From: Roseovarius halotolerans
GTDB lineage: Bacteria > Pseudomonadota > Alphaproteobacteria > Rhodobacterales > Rhodobacteraceae
Assembly: GCF_900172255.1 (NCBI RefSeq)
Contig: NZ_FWFU01000005.1
Coordinates: 42,859 to 106,858 of the forward strand
Reading direction: 5' to 3'
DNA: 64,000 nucleotides
Numbering within the stretch: the first letter of the stretch is position 1; each line of letters begins with the position of its first letter. The position numbers and the translations under genes were made by a program. Under the pieces are notes generated by a model. That model searched no databases. It was not told the DNA's origin and worked only from the letters and a program-made list of their open reading frames with translations. Below are positions 56,013-64,000 of this stretch, one piece after another.

Positions 56013-56057
56013 TGTTTGGTATTTTGTAGTTCGATTCGACATCTGGAGACCAACTTC

Positions 56058-56852
56058 GTGACAGCCCCCGACATCATCAGCAGCCCGGCAGGCGACCGGA
56101 CCAGTATTGCCCAAAAGACATTCGCGGTGATGGAGTGCGTCGGCTCCTCGGACCGCCCGCTCACCACTTCGGAACTGGCGGTCTTGCTCGACATGCCCAA
56201 GCCGACGGTGCACAGGATCGTGCATCAACTGGACATGGACGGGCTGCTTGTGCACGAGCCGGGCGGGCGCGGGTATGTTCCCGGCCCCCGCCTATTCAGC
56301 TTTGCCCTGAACGTGGTGCAGGCATCGGTCCGGCACGGGTCCAAGCGCGCCGTTCTCGAGCGGCTCTCGAAAGTGACCGGGGAAACCTGCAATTTCGGGC
56401 TCATCTCCGGCGGGGCGCTTCTCTATGCGGATCGTGTCGAGTCATCCTGGCCGTTCGGCCTGCGCTTCAGCGTCGGCTCCCGGGTGCCGCTGCATTGCAC
56501 GTCGATGGGCAAGATGCTTCTCGCTCATCAGCCCAAGCGGCGTCGGGAACACCTGTTGGCGCTGTCGGATCTGCATGGCTACACCGACAACACCATGACG
56601 GATCCTGAGCGGCTGGAAGAGCATTTCGCCGAGATCCGCGCATCCGGCTATTCGATCGACAATCAGGAATTCTTGGCCGGGGTCGTCTGTGCGGCGGTCC
56701 CGGTGCGCGATTCACGCGGCAAGGTCTGTGCCGCCATCGCGGTGTCCGCTCCACAGGCGCGGATGCCGATCTCCTTGGCGGTCGAGCACGTCCCATCGCT
56801 GCTGGAGGCGGCGGAAGAGATATCGGCAACCTGGCTCATGGAAGAAGAATAA
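56058..56852 (+). CDS. IclR-family transcriptional regulator
   Basis: A 264-residue regulator. It has an N-terminal winged helix (about 18-80, with LTTSELAVLLDMPKPTVHRI) and a C-terminal IclR effector domain (about 95-255, with PLHCTSMGKMLLAH and FLAGVVCAAVPVRD). Such proteins control catabolic operons in response to small aromatic or organic acids. It starts at GTG 56058 after GGAG (56045-56048). It is 10 bp before the biotin-carrier gene, so it is likely both in the operon and its regulator. Confidence 0.9.
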   Translation: MTAPDIISSPAGDRTSIAQKTFAVMECVGSSDRPLTTSELAVLLDMPKPTVHRIVHQLDMDGLLVHEPGGRGYVPGPRLFSFALNVVQASVRHGSKRAVLERLSKVTGETCNFGLISGGALLYADRVESSWPFGLRFSVGSRVPLHCTSMGKMLLAHQPKRRREHLLALSDLHGYTDNTMTDPERLEEHFAEIRASGYSIDNQEFLAGVVCAAVPVRDSRGKVCAAIAVSAPQARMPISLAVEHVPSLLEAAEEISATWLMEEE

Positions 56853-56862
56853 GGGGAGGTCC

Positions 56863-57348
56863 ATGCTCAAGTATCGGGAAGTAGGCGAAATTCTGAGCCT
56901 GATCGACTCGTCATCATGCGACGAGGTCGTGTTGGAGACGGAAGGCGTCAAACTGGTCGTGCGGCGGCATGGCAGCGGGGGTTCGGTCGCTTCGACGGCG
57001 GCGGCATCCCCGGCAGCGGCAGAGAGCGCGCAACCGGCACCGGCCAGCACGGCGGCACCGGCAAGCGCAGAGACGCCTGCGGCTTCGGCGCCTTCTGCGG
57101 ACGCGGGCGGCGAGCTGGTCCGCGCGCCGATGGTCGGAACCTTCTACGTTGCCCCCTCACCCGATGAGCCCCCCTTCGTCGAGGTTGGTTCGCGCATTCA
57201 GAAGGGTGACCCGCTTTGCATGATCGAGGTCATGAAACTGTTCACGACGGTCCACGCCGAAACTGCGGGAACGATCAAGAGCATCGGTGCCGAAAATGGT
57301 CAGCTGGTCGAGTTCGGCCAGGTCCTTTTCAGTGTCGCGCCAGACTAG
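56863..57348 (+). CDS. Biotin carboxyl carrier protein (AccB-like)
   Basis: Carries biotin between the biotin carboxylase and carboxyltransferase. The 161-residue protein has an N-terminal domain, an Ala/Pro/Ser linker (about 42-84) and a biotinyl domain with the target lysine K125 in IEVMKLFTTV. EVMKLF replaces the more usual EAMKLM. Start 56863 follows GGGGAGG. It is split from its carboxylase partners, which are on the other strand across the IclR gene. Confidence 0.92.
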   Translation: MLKYREVGEILSLIDSSSCDEVVLETEGVKLVVRRHGSGGSVASTAAASPAAAESAQPAPASTAAPASAETPAASAPSADAGGELVRAPMVGTFYVAPSPDEPPFVEVGSRIQKGDPLCMIEVMKLFTTVHAETAGTIKSIGAENGQLVEFGQVLFSVAPD

Positions 57349-57414
57349 GGAGAGCCATCAGGGAACGGGAACGGCACGCGATCCTGGTGGGAACGGGGAT
57401 ATGGGAGGAAGCGC

Positions 57415-58329
57415 ATGAAACCGAGACTTCAATCAACCGACAAGGTGGTGCTGACGGTCGCACCCACCGGCGGATTGCATGGGAAGGAAGCGAACGCTGC
57501 CCTTCCCGAACAGCCCGAAGACATCATTGACGCCTTCGCCGAATGCTACGAGGCGGGCGCGACGATCGCCCATATCCATGTGCGCGACAAGGAAGGGCGC
57601 ACCTCCTGCGACCCGGTGATCTACGGCGAGGTGATCGCGGGCATCAAGGAAAGGTGCCCCGACATGATCACCCAGGTCGGAAACGGAATCGGCATCCGGC
57701 GCGAGGGGGATGGCCGCTGGACCGGCTTCACGCAGGCCGAGCGGATGGCGCTGCTGGACCTTGATCCGGCGCCGGACATGCTGACCGTCAACGCGGGCAC
57801 GTTCCACTTTCAGCACAAGGACGCTGAGTTCCTGTTCGACAATTCCAAGGCCTGGAATCGAGAGTTCATCACCGGCTGTCGCGAGCGCGGGATCATCAAC
57901 GAGCTCGAAGTGTATGACGTCAGCCATATCCTGAACATGATGCAGCTTCGCGACGAAGGCATCCTGACCGACCCGATGCATTTCAGTTTCGTCCTGGGCA
58001 TCAATGGCGGCGTGGCGGCCGAACCGAAATACCTGCTCACGATGCTCGAGGCGATCCCCGAAAACTCGAACTGGCAGATCGTATCGGTCGGGCGCTCGCA
58101 ACTGCCGCTCACGACGATGGCCGTCGCGATGGGCGGCAACATGAGAACCGGCTTCGAGGATACGGTTTTCTATGCCAGGGGCGAGCTTGCCGAAAGCAAC
58201 CGGCAACTGGTTGAACGCGCCGGGCGGATCATCAACGAACTCGGGCGCGAGGTCGCGGATATCGACTATGCGCGCGCCATGCTGCACCACAAGCCAAACG
58301 ATCCGATGGGTCGAGCCGCGAGCGCCTAG
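57415..58329 (+). CDS. Beta-keto acid cleavage enzyme (BKACE/DUF849), copy 1
   Basis: Family enzymes join a beta-keto acid and acetyl-CoA to give acetoacetate plus a new acyl-CoA. The 304-residue protein has the Zn ligands H-x-H in AHIHVRDKEGR, the C-terminal ligand in GGNMRTGFED and the N-terminal APTGG. It differs from copy 2 throughout and in the pocket region (LHGKEANAALPEQPE), so its keto acid is probably different. Start 57415 follows GGGAGG. The SDR gene begins 3 bp after its stop. Confidence 0.9.
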   Translation: MKPRLQSTDKVVLTVAPTGGLHGKEANAALPEQPEDIIDAFAECYEAGATIAHIHVRDKEGRTSCDPVIYGEVIAGIKERCPDMITQVGNGIGIRREGDGRWTGFTQAERMALLDLDPAPDMLTVNAGTFHFQHKDAEFLFDNSKAWNREFITGCRERGIINELEVYDVSHILNMMQLRDEGILTDPMHFSFVLGINGGVAAEPKYLLTMLEAIPENSNWQIVSVGRSQLPLTTMAVAMGGNMRTGFEDTVFYARGELAESNRQLVERAGRIINELGREVADIDYARAMLHHKPNDPMGRAASA

Positions 58330-58332
58330 GTC

Positions 58333-59097
58333 ATGACCGATCCCATCTTCGATGTTTCGGACCGTGTCGTTCTCGTCGCCGGAGGTGCGCGCGGGCTGGG
58401 ACTCGAGCTTGCCAAAGGCCTGGCACAACGCGGCGCGCGCATCGTGCTGGCCGACAGCTTGACCGAAGAGGCCGCAGAGGCCGTTTCGCAACTCGAGGGG
58501 AGCGGGCATTTCTCCACGTCCCTCGACGTGACCGACGAACAGAGCGTCGAGGATGTTTTCCAACTGATCCGGTCACGCGCCGGTCGCCTGGATTCACTTC
58601 TCAACAGTGCCGGCATCGCACGGTTCGCGCCCGCGGTCGAGATGTCGTCTGAGGACTTCGTCCAGACGATGGCCGTCAACGTGACCGGCGCCTTCTACCT
58701 TTCCCGATGCGCGGCGCGGGTCATGATGGCGCAGGACGGTGGCGGCCAGATCGTCCACCTGGCGTCGGTGTCGAGCCGCGTCGTGAACGAGACCTACGCG
58801 GCCTATTCGCCCAGCAAGGCAGCACTGGCGCAGCTCGTGCGGATTCTCGCGATGGAATGGGCCCGCAAGGGCATCACCGTCAATGCGATCGGCCCCGCGG
58901 TGATCAGGACTCCGATGACCGAGACCACCTTGCTGGCTGACCCTGAAACCAGGGCATACGCACTCGCTCAGATCCCGATGGGGCGCTTCGGAGAGCCGGG
59001 CGACCTTCTGGGAAGCGCTCTTCTCCTGATGTCGCCCGCCGGGCGCTTCATTACCGGGCAGACCATCTACGTCGATGGCGGCCGGACACTCAAGTAA
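58333..59097 (+). CDS. Short-chain dehydrogenase/reductase (FabG-like)
   Basis: A 254-residue classical SDR. It has the NAD(P) loop VAGGARGLGLELAKGL near residue 16, and NSAGIARFA. The catalytic Ser is in ASVSSRVV and the Tyr/Lys in YSPSK; FITGQTIYVDGG is at the end. The aspartate in LVLAD-type IVLADSL at the end of strand 2 favours NAD(H), consistent with catabolic oxidation of a hydroxy acid or alcohol to the keto compound used by the neighbouring enzymes. The substrate is inferred from context only. Confidence 0.9.
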   Translation: MTDPIFDVSDRVVLVAGGARGLGLELAKGLAQRGARIVLADSLTEEAAEAVSQLEGSGHFSTSLDVTDEQSVEDVFQLIRSRAGRLDSLLNSAGIARFAPAVEMSSEDFVQTMAVNVTGAFYLSRCAARVMMAQDGGGQIVHLASVSSRVVNETYAAYSPSKAALAQLVRILAMEWARKGITVNAIGPAVIRTPMTETTLLADPETRAYALAQIPMGRFGEPGDLLGSALLLMSPAGRFITGQTIYVDGGRTLK

Positions 59098-59189
59098 CGC
59101 CAACGGAGGAGGTGGAGCAAAAACCAAAGCGACCGACAACAGCACCCGGAAGAACATGGGCGCGAAAATTCATAATAAGGGAGGATAAA

Positions 59190-60269
59190 ATGAAACAAGG
59201 TAGATTTTGGAATATTCGGTCCCTCGTATCGGCCGCGACGATCGCGGCGGGTGTCGTGACCGGCTCGATGGCCGCTTCCGAAGAGGTCATCCCCATGCTG
59301 GCATGTCCTCTTGGCTGCGGCGTGGTGCAGACCAACACGGTGTTGGCGGCCCGGATGGCTCGAGACGAGTCCGACATCCTGCCGGCCGCACAGGAGACCC
59401 CGGGCTTCATGTATAATGTCCGGGCCATGGCCGAAGAGGCGCGCTGGAAGACAACGGTCTTCGGCACTGAAGACACGGTGATCCAGGCCGCTTTCCAGGG
59501 CGGCAGGGAAGGGCTTGAAAAGTTCATGCCGCAGGCGGTGCCGATCAAGTTCAAGCTGCTGTTCGGTATCGGCGGTGTCGCCCAGGGGAAGTTCTTCATC
59601 ACGCTTGATCCCTCGATCAAATCCATCGAGGACCTGAAGGGAAAACGCATCTCGCTTGGCCTGCCCACCCAGAGCGACTGGGGCATGGCTGCGTCTCTTC
59701 TGCTGGAACATGGATACGGGATCACGGATGAGAATACCGACATCCGCAACGTGACGCCGCCCGTGATGACGCAGGAGCTTATCGACGGCACCACCGACGC
59801 GGCGCTTGTGGCGCTTCTGACCAACGCCGACAACGATCTGTGGTGGACCAACGATCTTGCCAGCAAGATCGAGGCGTCCGGCAAGGCGATCACGTATCTC
59901 GGCGTGACCGAGGAGGCGATCGATGCGGTCAACGAAGAGTTCGGGATGACGCTGATCAAGGTCAACGTCCCGGCGGGCAGCATGCCCGGTCAGAAGGAAG
60001 ATTTCCTCGCTGGCGTGAACCGCGCCTATCAAGCGGTTCACCCCGAGTTCCCTGACGACAAGGCCTACAAGCTCGTCATGGCGGTGCACAAGCATGGCCC
60101 GGCCCTGCGTGATACCGGCACCGGCTTCTGGAAGTTCTGGTCGGAGGCCACCATGATCGACGGTCTCTCCGAGGAAACAGCACATCCCGGCGCCATCAAG
60201 GCCTACAAGGAGCTCGGCATCTGGGAGCGGGCAGCGGATTTCTCGCCGGTCAAATACCCCGATAACTGA
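59190..60269 (+). CDS. TAXI-family TRAP periplasmic binding protein
   Basis: Periplasmic receptor for the fused TRAP permease that follows. The 359-residue protein has a signal peptide (about 1-28, ending GSMAAS) and the TAXI fold. That fold shows AARMARDESDILPAAQETPGFMYN (by parts), SIKSIEDLKGKRISLGLPTQSDWG and later GTTDAALVALL. An unusual CPLGC pair near the mature N-terminus could form a disulfide. Start 59190 follows GGGAGG at about 59177. Typical ligands are glutamate-like and C4/C5 acids, but none is proven here. Confidence 0.85.
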   Translation: MKQGRFWNIRSLVSAATIAAGVVTGSMAASEEVIPMLACPLGCGVVQTNTVLAARMARDESDILPAAQETPGFMYNVRAMAEEARWKTTVFGTEDTVIQAAFQGGREGLEKFMPQAVPIKFKLLFGIGGVAQGKFFITLDPSIKSIEDLKGKRISLGLPTQSDWGMAASLLLEHGYGITDENTDIRNVTPPVMTQELIDGTTDAALVALLTNADNDLWWTNDLASKIEASGKAITYLGVTEEAIDAVNEEFGMTLIKVNVPAGSMPGQKEDFLAGVNRAYQAVHPEFPDDKAYKLVMAVHKHGPALRDTGTGFWKFWSEATMIDGLSEETAHPGAIKAYKELGIWERAADFSPVKYPDN

Positions 60270-60350
60270 ACACTTGTCCGCAATCCGCGAAGGCAGGAGG
60301 CGTGAACGCCTTCTGCCGCTTCAACGATGTCTCGAAGATAGGACCGATCG

Positions 60351-62303
60351 ATGTCTCACCAGGTTGTAGCCATGTCCAAAATGTCCGTATCCGGCCGCCT
60401 AGTTGAATTCGCGGTATGGTTCGTGGGGTTGAGCCTCGTGGGATACCTCGCTGTCTCCGTCTTCGGCCTCGTGTCGCATGGGCCGGAATTCTACGTGAAC
60501 TTCGCGATCGGCATCGTCGCGATGAGTGGCCTGCTGGCGCTGAGCGAACTCGGCAACCCGACGCAGCTCTCGGAGGAGGGCGACAGCCCCAGGCGCGCCC
60601 CGGCCCTTCAGAAAGTTGGCGTCATTCTCGCCCTGTTCTGCGGCCTGGCGGGACTCGCATACCTGCGATGGTATCTGGACTGGATCGTCCTCAATGCCCC
60701 GTTCTTCGATCAGGTGACGGTCATCTCTGGTTTCCTGACAATGATCGGGATCATCTATCTCACCTGGTTTCACTGGGGGTTGCTGCTGGCCAGCCTTTGC
60801 GCCGGTTCGATCCTCTATTTCTTCTTCGGCCAGCATATTCCGATTACGCTTCTGAAGCATCCGGGATACTCGGACGCCTTCATCATGAACTACGTCTCCC
60901 TGAACACGAACCAGGGGTTCTTCCAGTTCTCCGGGGTGGCCGCAGACCAGATCTACCTGCTTGTCCTGTTCGGAACGACCCTGCTAGGGGCAGGCATGCT
61001 CCGCCTGACGATCGAACTCGGCAAAGCCGCAGGACGAAGAGTGCGCGGCGGTGCGGCGCTGCCGGCGATCATCGCGAGCGGCTCGATCGGTGCCGTCATG
61101 GGGCAGGCCGTGTCCAATGTCGTTTTGAGCGGTCGTTTCACGATCCCCATGATGAAGCGCCACAAGTTCGGCGCAGCCATGTCCGGCGCCATCGAGGCAT
61201 CCGCATCCTCGGCGGGTCAGATCCTTCCCCCCATCCTGGGCCTCGGCGGCTTCCTGATCGCGGCATTCCTCGGGCTTCCATACGTTCAGGTCGCACTTGC
61301 GGCACTGATTCCGGGCCTGCTCTATCTCACGGGTGTCGCTTTTGCGGTGGGAAACTACGCGCTCTACCGGGGCCTGCCGAAACTCGATGAACCCGTGGAT
61401 CATCAGCTGATCTGGCGGATGGCGCCCACCTTCCTCGTGTCCTTCGTTGTCGTGATCTGGCTTCTGCTGGGCTTCCGGTCCGCGGGATATGCCGCTTTGG
61501 CGGGCATTGCCGTTGCCCTGGGCCTCTCGCTTCTTCAGGGCCGCTACCGCCCCTCCGCCGCCGATCTCGTGTCATCTCTTCGCGAAGGCCTGGTTCTGAC
61601 CACGCTGTTGTCGCTCCTCATCCTTGCGATAGGCCCCTTGGGACAGGTCATGACCAGCACCAACCTGTCCGGCCGCCTGGCGACATTGCTGGCGACCATG
61701 CTGCCCGACAGCGAGATCCTTCTCCTGATCGGAGCGATGATGCTGTCGCTTGTGCTGGGCATGGGGCTTCCGACGCCCATCGCCTATGTGGTGGCGTCGC
61801 TCGCTGTGGTGCCTTTCCTTCAGGAGGTGGGCGTCGACCTGCTGCGCGCCCATTTCTTCGTGTTCTATTTCGCTGTGTTCTCCACCTTGTCGCCGCCGGT
61901 GGCCGTATCGGTTCTTGCAGCGGCGAAACTGGCGCGCGCGTCCTTCTGGTCCACGGTTGTTCGGTCGCTCCAGATCGCCAGCACGACATTCATCATTCCC
62001 TTCGCGGTCGTCTTCAACAAACCGCTGCTGGATTTCCCGAATGTCGATTTCCTGGTCATCATGCCGATCCTCGAGGTCCTCGCGACGCAGTTTGCCTGCG
62101 CCATCGCCGCATTCGGGTTCTGCTTCATGAAGCTAAGATGGGTCGGGCGGGGCTATTTCCTGTTCGTTGTCGCCATCGGATACGTCACCCTCACCCAGCA
62201 CGGCCGGCCTGTCGCGCTTGATATTGCCCTGTTCGGAAGCCTGGCTGTCGGCCTCGCGGCCTGTTTCATGCGGTCGCGATTGCAAACCGCAACAGCCTCA
62301 TGA
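60351..62303 (+). CDS. Fused TRAP transporter permease (DctQM, TAXI-associated)
   Basis: A 650-residue inner-membrane protein combining the small (about 4 spans) and large (about 12 spans) TRAP subunits. It has the TAXI-type permease motifs SGAIEASASSAGQILPPILGLGGF and MGLPTPIAYVVASLA. Start 60351 follows AGGA; a second ATG seven codons on (60372) is also possible. It is paired with the preceding TAXI receptor, 81 bp upstream, as expected for a two-gene TAXI TRAP system. Confidence 0.92.
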   Translation: MSHQVVAMSKMSVSGRLVEFAVWFVGLSLVGYLAVSVFGLVSHGPEFYVNFAIGIVAMSGLLALSELGNPTQLSEEGDSPRRAPALQKVGVILALFCGLAGLAYLRWYLDWIVLNAPFFDQVTVISGFLTMIGIIYLTWFHWGLLLASLCAGSILYFFFGQHIPITLLKHPGYSDAFIMNYVSLNTNQGFFQFSGVAADQIYLLVLFGTTLLGAGMLRLTIELGKAAGRRVRGGAALPAIIASGSIGAVMGQAVSNVVLSGRFTIPMMKRHKFGAAMSGAIEASASSAGQILPPILGLGGFLIAAFLGLPYVQVALAALIPGLLYLTGVAFAVGNYALYRGLPKLDEPVDHQLIWRMAPTFLVSFVVVIWLLLGFRSAGYAALAGIAVALGLSLLQGRYRPSAADLVSSLREGLVLTTLLSLLILAIGPLGQVMTSTNLSGRLATLLATMLPDSEILLLIGAMMLSLVLGMGLPTPIAYVVASLAVVPFLQEVGVDLLRAHFFVFYFAVFSTLSPPVAVSVLAAAKLARASFWSTVVRSLQIASTTFIIPFAVVFNKPLLDFPNVDFLVIMPILEVLATQFACAIAAFGFCFMKLRWVGRGYFLFVVAIGYVTLTQHGRPVALDIALFGSLAVGLAACFMRSRLQTATAS

Positions 62304-62382
62304 CCGGCATCGCCAAGCGGCCTCTGGACGCGGACATGCTTGGGACAGCCATTGAATACGCGTCAGAAAAAGGGAGACCCCC

Positions 62383-63006
62383 ATGATCCTGATTGGTCGA
62401 TACCTTTCCCCGTACACCCGCCGCGTAGCGGTCAGCCTGAATGTCCTGGGAATGCCGTTCGAGCGCAGGCCGCTGACCGCGTGGCACAATCTCGAGGACG
62501 TGCGCAAGGTCAACCCGGTCGGCCGGATTCCCGCGCTCATCCTCGACGACGGCGAAGTGCTGTTCGAAAGCAGCGCCATCCTGGACCACCTCGACCAGGT
62601 CGCAGGGCCAAAGCGCGCTTTGCTGCCTCCTCAAGAACCGGATCGCAGGGCGGATCTGCGCATTCTGGCGGTCTGCCTCGGTGTCATGGACAAGGCCGCT
62701 GCCGCCCGCTACGAAATGGTGATGCGCCCCGAGGACAAGATCCACCAACCCTGGGTCGATCATAACCTGGGGCAGGTGCGCTCGGGGCTGGCTTGGCTCG
62801 ATGCGCATTTCTCGCACCGCCCCGAAGGCGACGATCTGCCCCAAACGGTCATTTCCACGGTCGTCATGCATGACTTCCTGGAAATCGCCCTCGCGGATCA
62901 TCTTGAAATGGACCGCTACCCGGCACTCGGCGCCCTGAGCCGCAAATGGCGTGACGCCGATATCTTCCGGGCAACACACCCCGATATCGATACCAAACAG
63001 GAGTAA
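62383..63006 (+). CDS. Glutathione S-transferase family protein
   Basis: A 207-residue protein with an N-terminal thioredoxin-like GST domain (about 1-80). It has SPYTRRVAVSLNVLG (active-site Ser/Tyr region), VNPVGRIPAL with the cis-Pro and ESSAILDHL binding glutathione. The C-terminal part is helical (about 90-200). In a catabolic operon GSTs may open rings, dehalogenate or isomerise (maleylacetoacetate isomerase style). The role here is unknown. Start 62383 follows GGGAG. Confidence 0.88.
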   Translation: MILIGRYLSPYTRRVAVSLNVLGMPFERRPLTAWHNLEDVRKVNPVGRIPALILDDGEVLFESSAILDHLDQVAGPKRALLPPQEPDRRADLRILAVCLGVMDKAAAARYEMVMRPEDKIHQPWVDHNLGQVRSGLAWLDAHFSHRPEGDDLPQTVISTVVMHDFLEIALADHLEMDRYPALGALSRKWRDADIFRATHPDIDTKQE

Positions 63007-63012
63007 ATCGCC

Positions 63013-63849
63013 GTGGCAAAACCCTGCATCATCTGCGTGGCCATCACCGGCTCCGTGCCCAGGAAGAAAGACAATCCAGCCGTGCCGATCACCGTGTCGG
63101 AACAGGTCGAATCCGTGCAGGAAGCCTACGAGGCCGGCGCATCCATCGCCCACTGCCATGTCCGCAATGACGACGAGAGCCCGACAACCGATCCCGAACG
63201 GTTTGCGCGCCTCAAAGAGGCGCTCGACACGCACTGTCCCGACATCATCATCCAGTTCTCGACCGGCGGGCGCACCGGCACTGGCAAGGAACGCGGAGGG
63301 ATGCTGCCGCTCCGGCCGGAAATGGCGTCGCTCACGACCGGGTCCAACAATTTTCCCAACAGGATCTATGAGAATGCCCCGGAACTCATCGACTGGCTGG
63401 CGTCCGAAATGCGCAAGTATGATGTGAAGCCCGAGGTCGAGGCCTTCGATCTGGGGCATATCTTTCAGGCGGCCGCCATGAACCGCGACGGCAGGATACC
63501 GGGTTCGCTATATATTCAGTTCGTGATGGGCGTGAAGAACGCGATGCCCGTGGACCGGGAGGTTTTCGACTTCTACGTCAAGACCGTCCGCCGCCTCACG
63601 CCGGACGCCGAATGGTGCGCTGCCGGGATCGGACGGCATCAGATCACGCTCAACGAGTGGTGCATCGAGACGGGCGGACATTGCAGAACCGGGCTCGAGG
63701 ACAACATCCGGCTGGACCGGGAGACGCTTGCGCCCTCGAATGCCGCGCTGGTCAGACGCACGGTTGAGCTTTGCCACAAGCATGATCGCCCGGTCGCGAC
63801 ACCTGCAGATGCGCGGCGGATTCTCGGGCTTCCCCCCAGGAGCGCTTGA
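63013..63849 (+). CDS. Beta-keto acid cleavage enzyme (BKACE/DUF849), copy 2
   Basis: A 278-residue second member of the family. It has the Zn pair H-x-H in AHCHVRN, the third ligand in GGHCRTGLEDN, and the family-typical N-terminus ITGSVPRKKDNPAVPITVSEQ (by parts). It is closer to the canonical BKACE type than copy 1. It starts with GTG at 63013 after AGGAG (62999-63003) and ends the operon. Two unlike BKACEs in one cluster suggest two beta-keto acids, or successive cleavages. Confidence 0.92.
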   Translation: MAKPCIICVAITGSVPRKKDNPAVPITVSEQVESVQEAYEAGASIAHCHVRNDDESPTTDPERFARLKEALDTHCPDIIIQFSTGGRTGTGKERGGMLPLRPEMASLTTGSNNFPNRIYENAPELIDWLASEMRKYDVKPEVEAFDLGHIFQAAAMNRDGRIPGSLYIQFVMGVKNAMPVDREVFDFYVKTVRRLTPDAEWCAAGIGRHQITLNEWCIETGGHCRTGLEDNIRLDRETLAPSNAALVRRTVELCHKHDRPVATPADARRILGLPPRSA

Positions 63850-63927
63850 GATCCGGCGGATACATCACCGCTGTCGCCACCGATCCGTCAGCGCCGATGA
63901 CCCGCAAGCACCTGTATTGAAACAAAA

Positions 63928-63947
63928 AAGGCGCCCTGGGGCGCCTT
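63928..63947 (-). terminator. Rho-independent terminator of tRNA-Pro
   Basis: Perfect AAGGCGCC/GGCGCCTT stem with a CTGG loop. On the minus strand it is followed by TTTT (TTTTTTG in all), directly downstream of the tRNA-Pro 3' end. On the plus strand there is no T-run, though it could also stop the BKACE operon. Confidence 0.85.
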
Positions 63948-63954
63948 GATTAAT

Positions 63955-64000
63955 TGGTCGGAGTGAGAGGATTCGAACCTCCGGCCCCTGCCTCCCGAAG
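63955..64000 (-). tRNA. tRNA-Pro (CGG anticodon), 3' part only
   Basis: The reverse complement ends CACTCCGACCA, with encoded CCA (63955-63957) and a T-arm GGTTCGAATCC. The anticodon loop reads TTCGGGA, giving anticodon CGG at 63995-63997 with G37. Stem sequences pair as expected and resemble bacterial tRNA-Pro. The 5' half lies beyond the right edge. Confidence 0.9.

Noticed and set aside
112..63849. CRISPR array, insertion sequence or prophage
   Set aside because: No regularly spaced repeats, transposase or phage genes were found. The only repeats are the two small intergenic families described and the RTX-coding repeats.
53104..64000. Genomic island inserted at tRNA-Pro
   Set aside because: The carboxylase/BKACE cluster lies just downstream of the tRNA 3' end, a classic island position. 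However, I see no integrase, no direct repeat of the tRNA 3' end near 53 kb, and no mobility genes.

Overview
The window is dense, GC-rich chromosomal DNA from an alphaproteobacterium, most likely a member of the Rhodobacteraceae (Roseobacter group). The evidence is the bztABCD glutamate/glutamine transporter, the yidC-MOSC-engB-argB gene order, an ATP12-type chaperone gene beside a phosphatase and an rluC-like gene, an RTX protein, and many TRAP transporters. The genus is not determined. Genes are tightly packed and often joined by ATGA stop/start overlaps. I see no insertion sequence, prophage, integrase or CRISPR array.

Layout. 0-8.3 kb: argH (cut by the left edge), a TlpA-like thioredoxin, ttcA, yidC, a MOSC protein, engB, argB, an Fe-S protein and a SixA-like phosphatase. 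8.4-13.0 kb: bztABCD on the minus strand. 13.2-16.0 kb: ATP12 chaperone, HAD phosphatase, rluC-like gene and crcB on the minus strand. 16.2-21.9 kb: glycerate kinase, then sugar-nucleotide genes (ugd, glmM, manC). 22-32.2 kb: a complete histidine-utilisation locus (hutF-hutC divergent from hutI-hutH-hutG-hutU) with a class III CoA-transferase and an acyl-CoA dehydrogenase embedded between hutG and hutU. 32.2-38.3 kb: a DctPQM TRAP transporter, then an orphan ABC-type binding protein with a large membrane protein. 38.4-48.6 kb: miscellaneous metabolism (lytic transglycosylase, class II aldolase, AMP nucleosidase, HU, aroC, alanine dehydrogenase with a divergent Lrp regulator, a GMC oxidoreductase). 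48.9-52.9 kb: pnp, rpsO and an RTX protein. 53.1-63.9 kb: a divergent catabolic cluster. The right edge cuts a tRNA-Pro(CGG).

Two gene sets look the most novel. The first (53.1-63.9 kb) encodes a three-polypeptide biotin carboxylase (biotin carboxylase, separate biotin carrier, and a pyruvate-carboxylase-type carboxyltransferase with an altered substrate region), two different beta-keto acid cleavage enzymes (BKACE/DUF849), an SDR dehydrogenase, a GST, a TAXI-type TRAP transporter and an IclR regulator. I infer a route in which a keto compound is carboxylated to a beta-keto acid and then cleaved with acetyl-CoA. The second is the CoA-transferase plus acyl-CoA dehydrogenase inside the hut operon, which could convert imidazolepropionate to urocanate at the CoA-thioester level. 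Both are hypotheses.

Among non-coding signals, a 77-bp element with four GTAC-centred sites occurs twice (1834-1910 and 8263-8339) in opposite orientation with exactly conserved spacing. A composite double-hairpin repeat also occurs twice (16070-16131 and 26887-26947). Several intergenic regions hold nested or interleaved inverted repeats.
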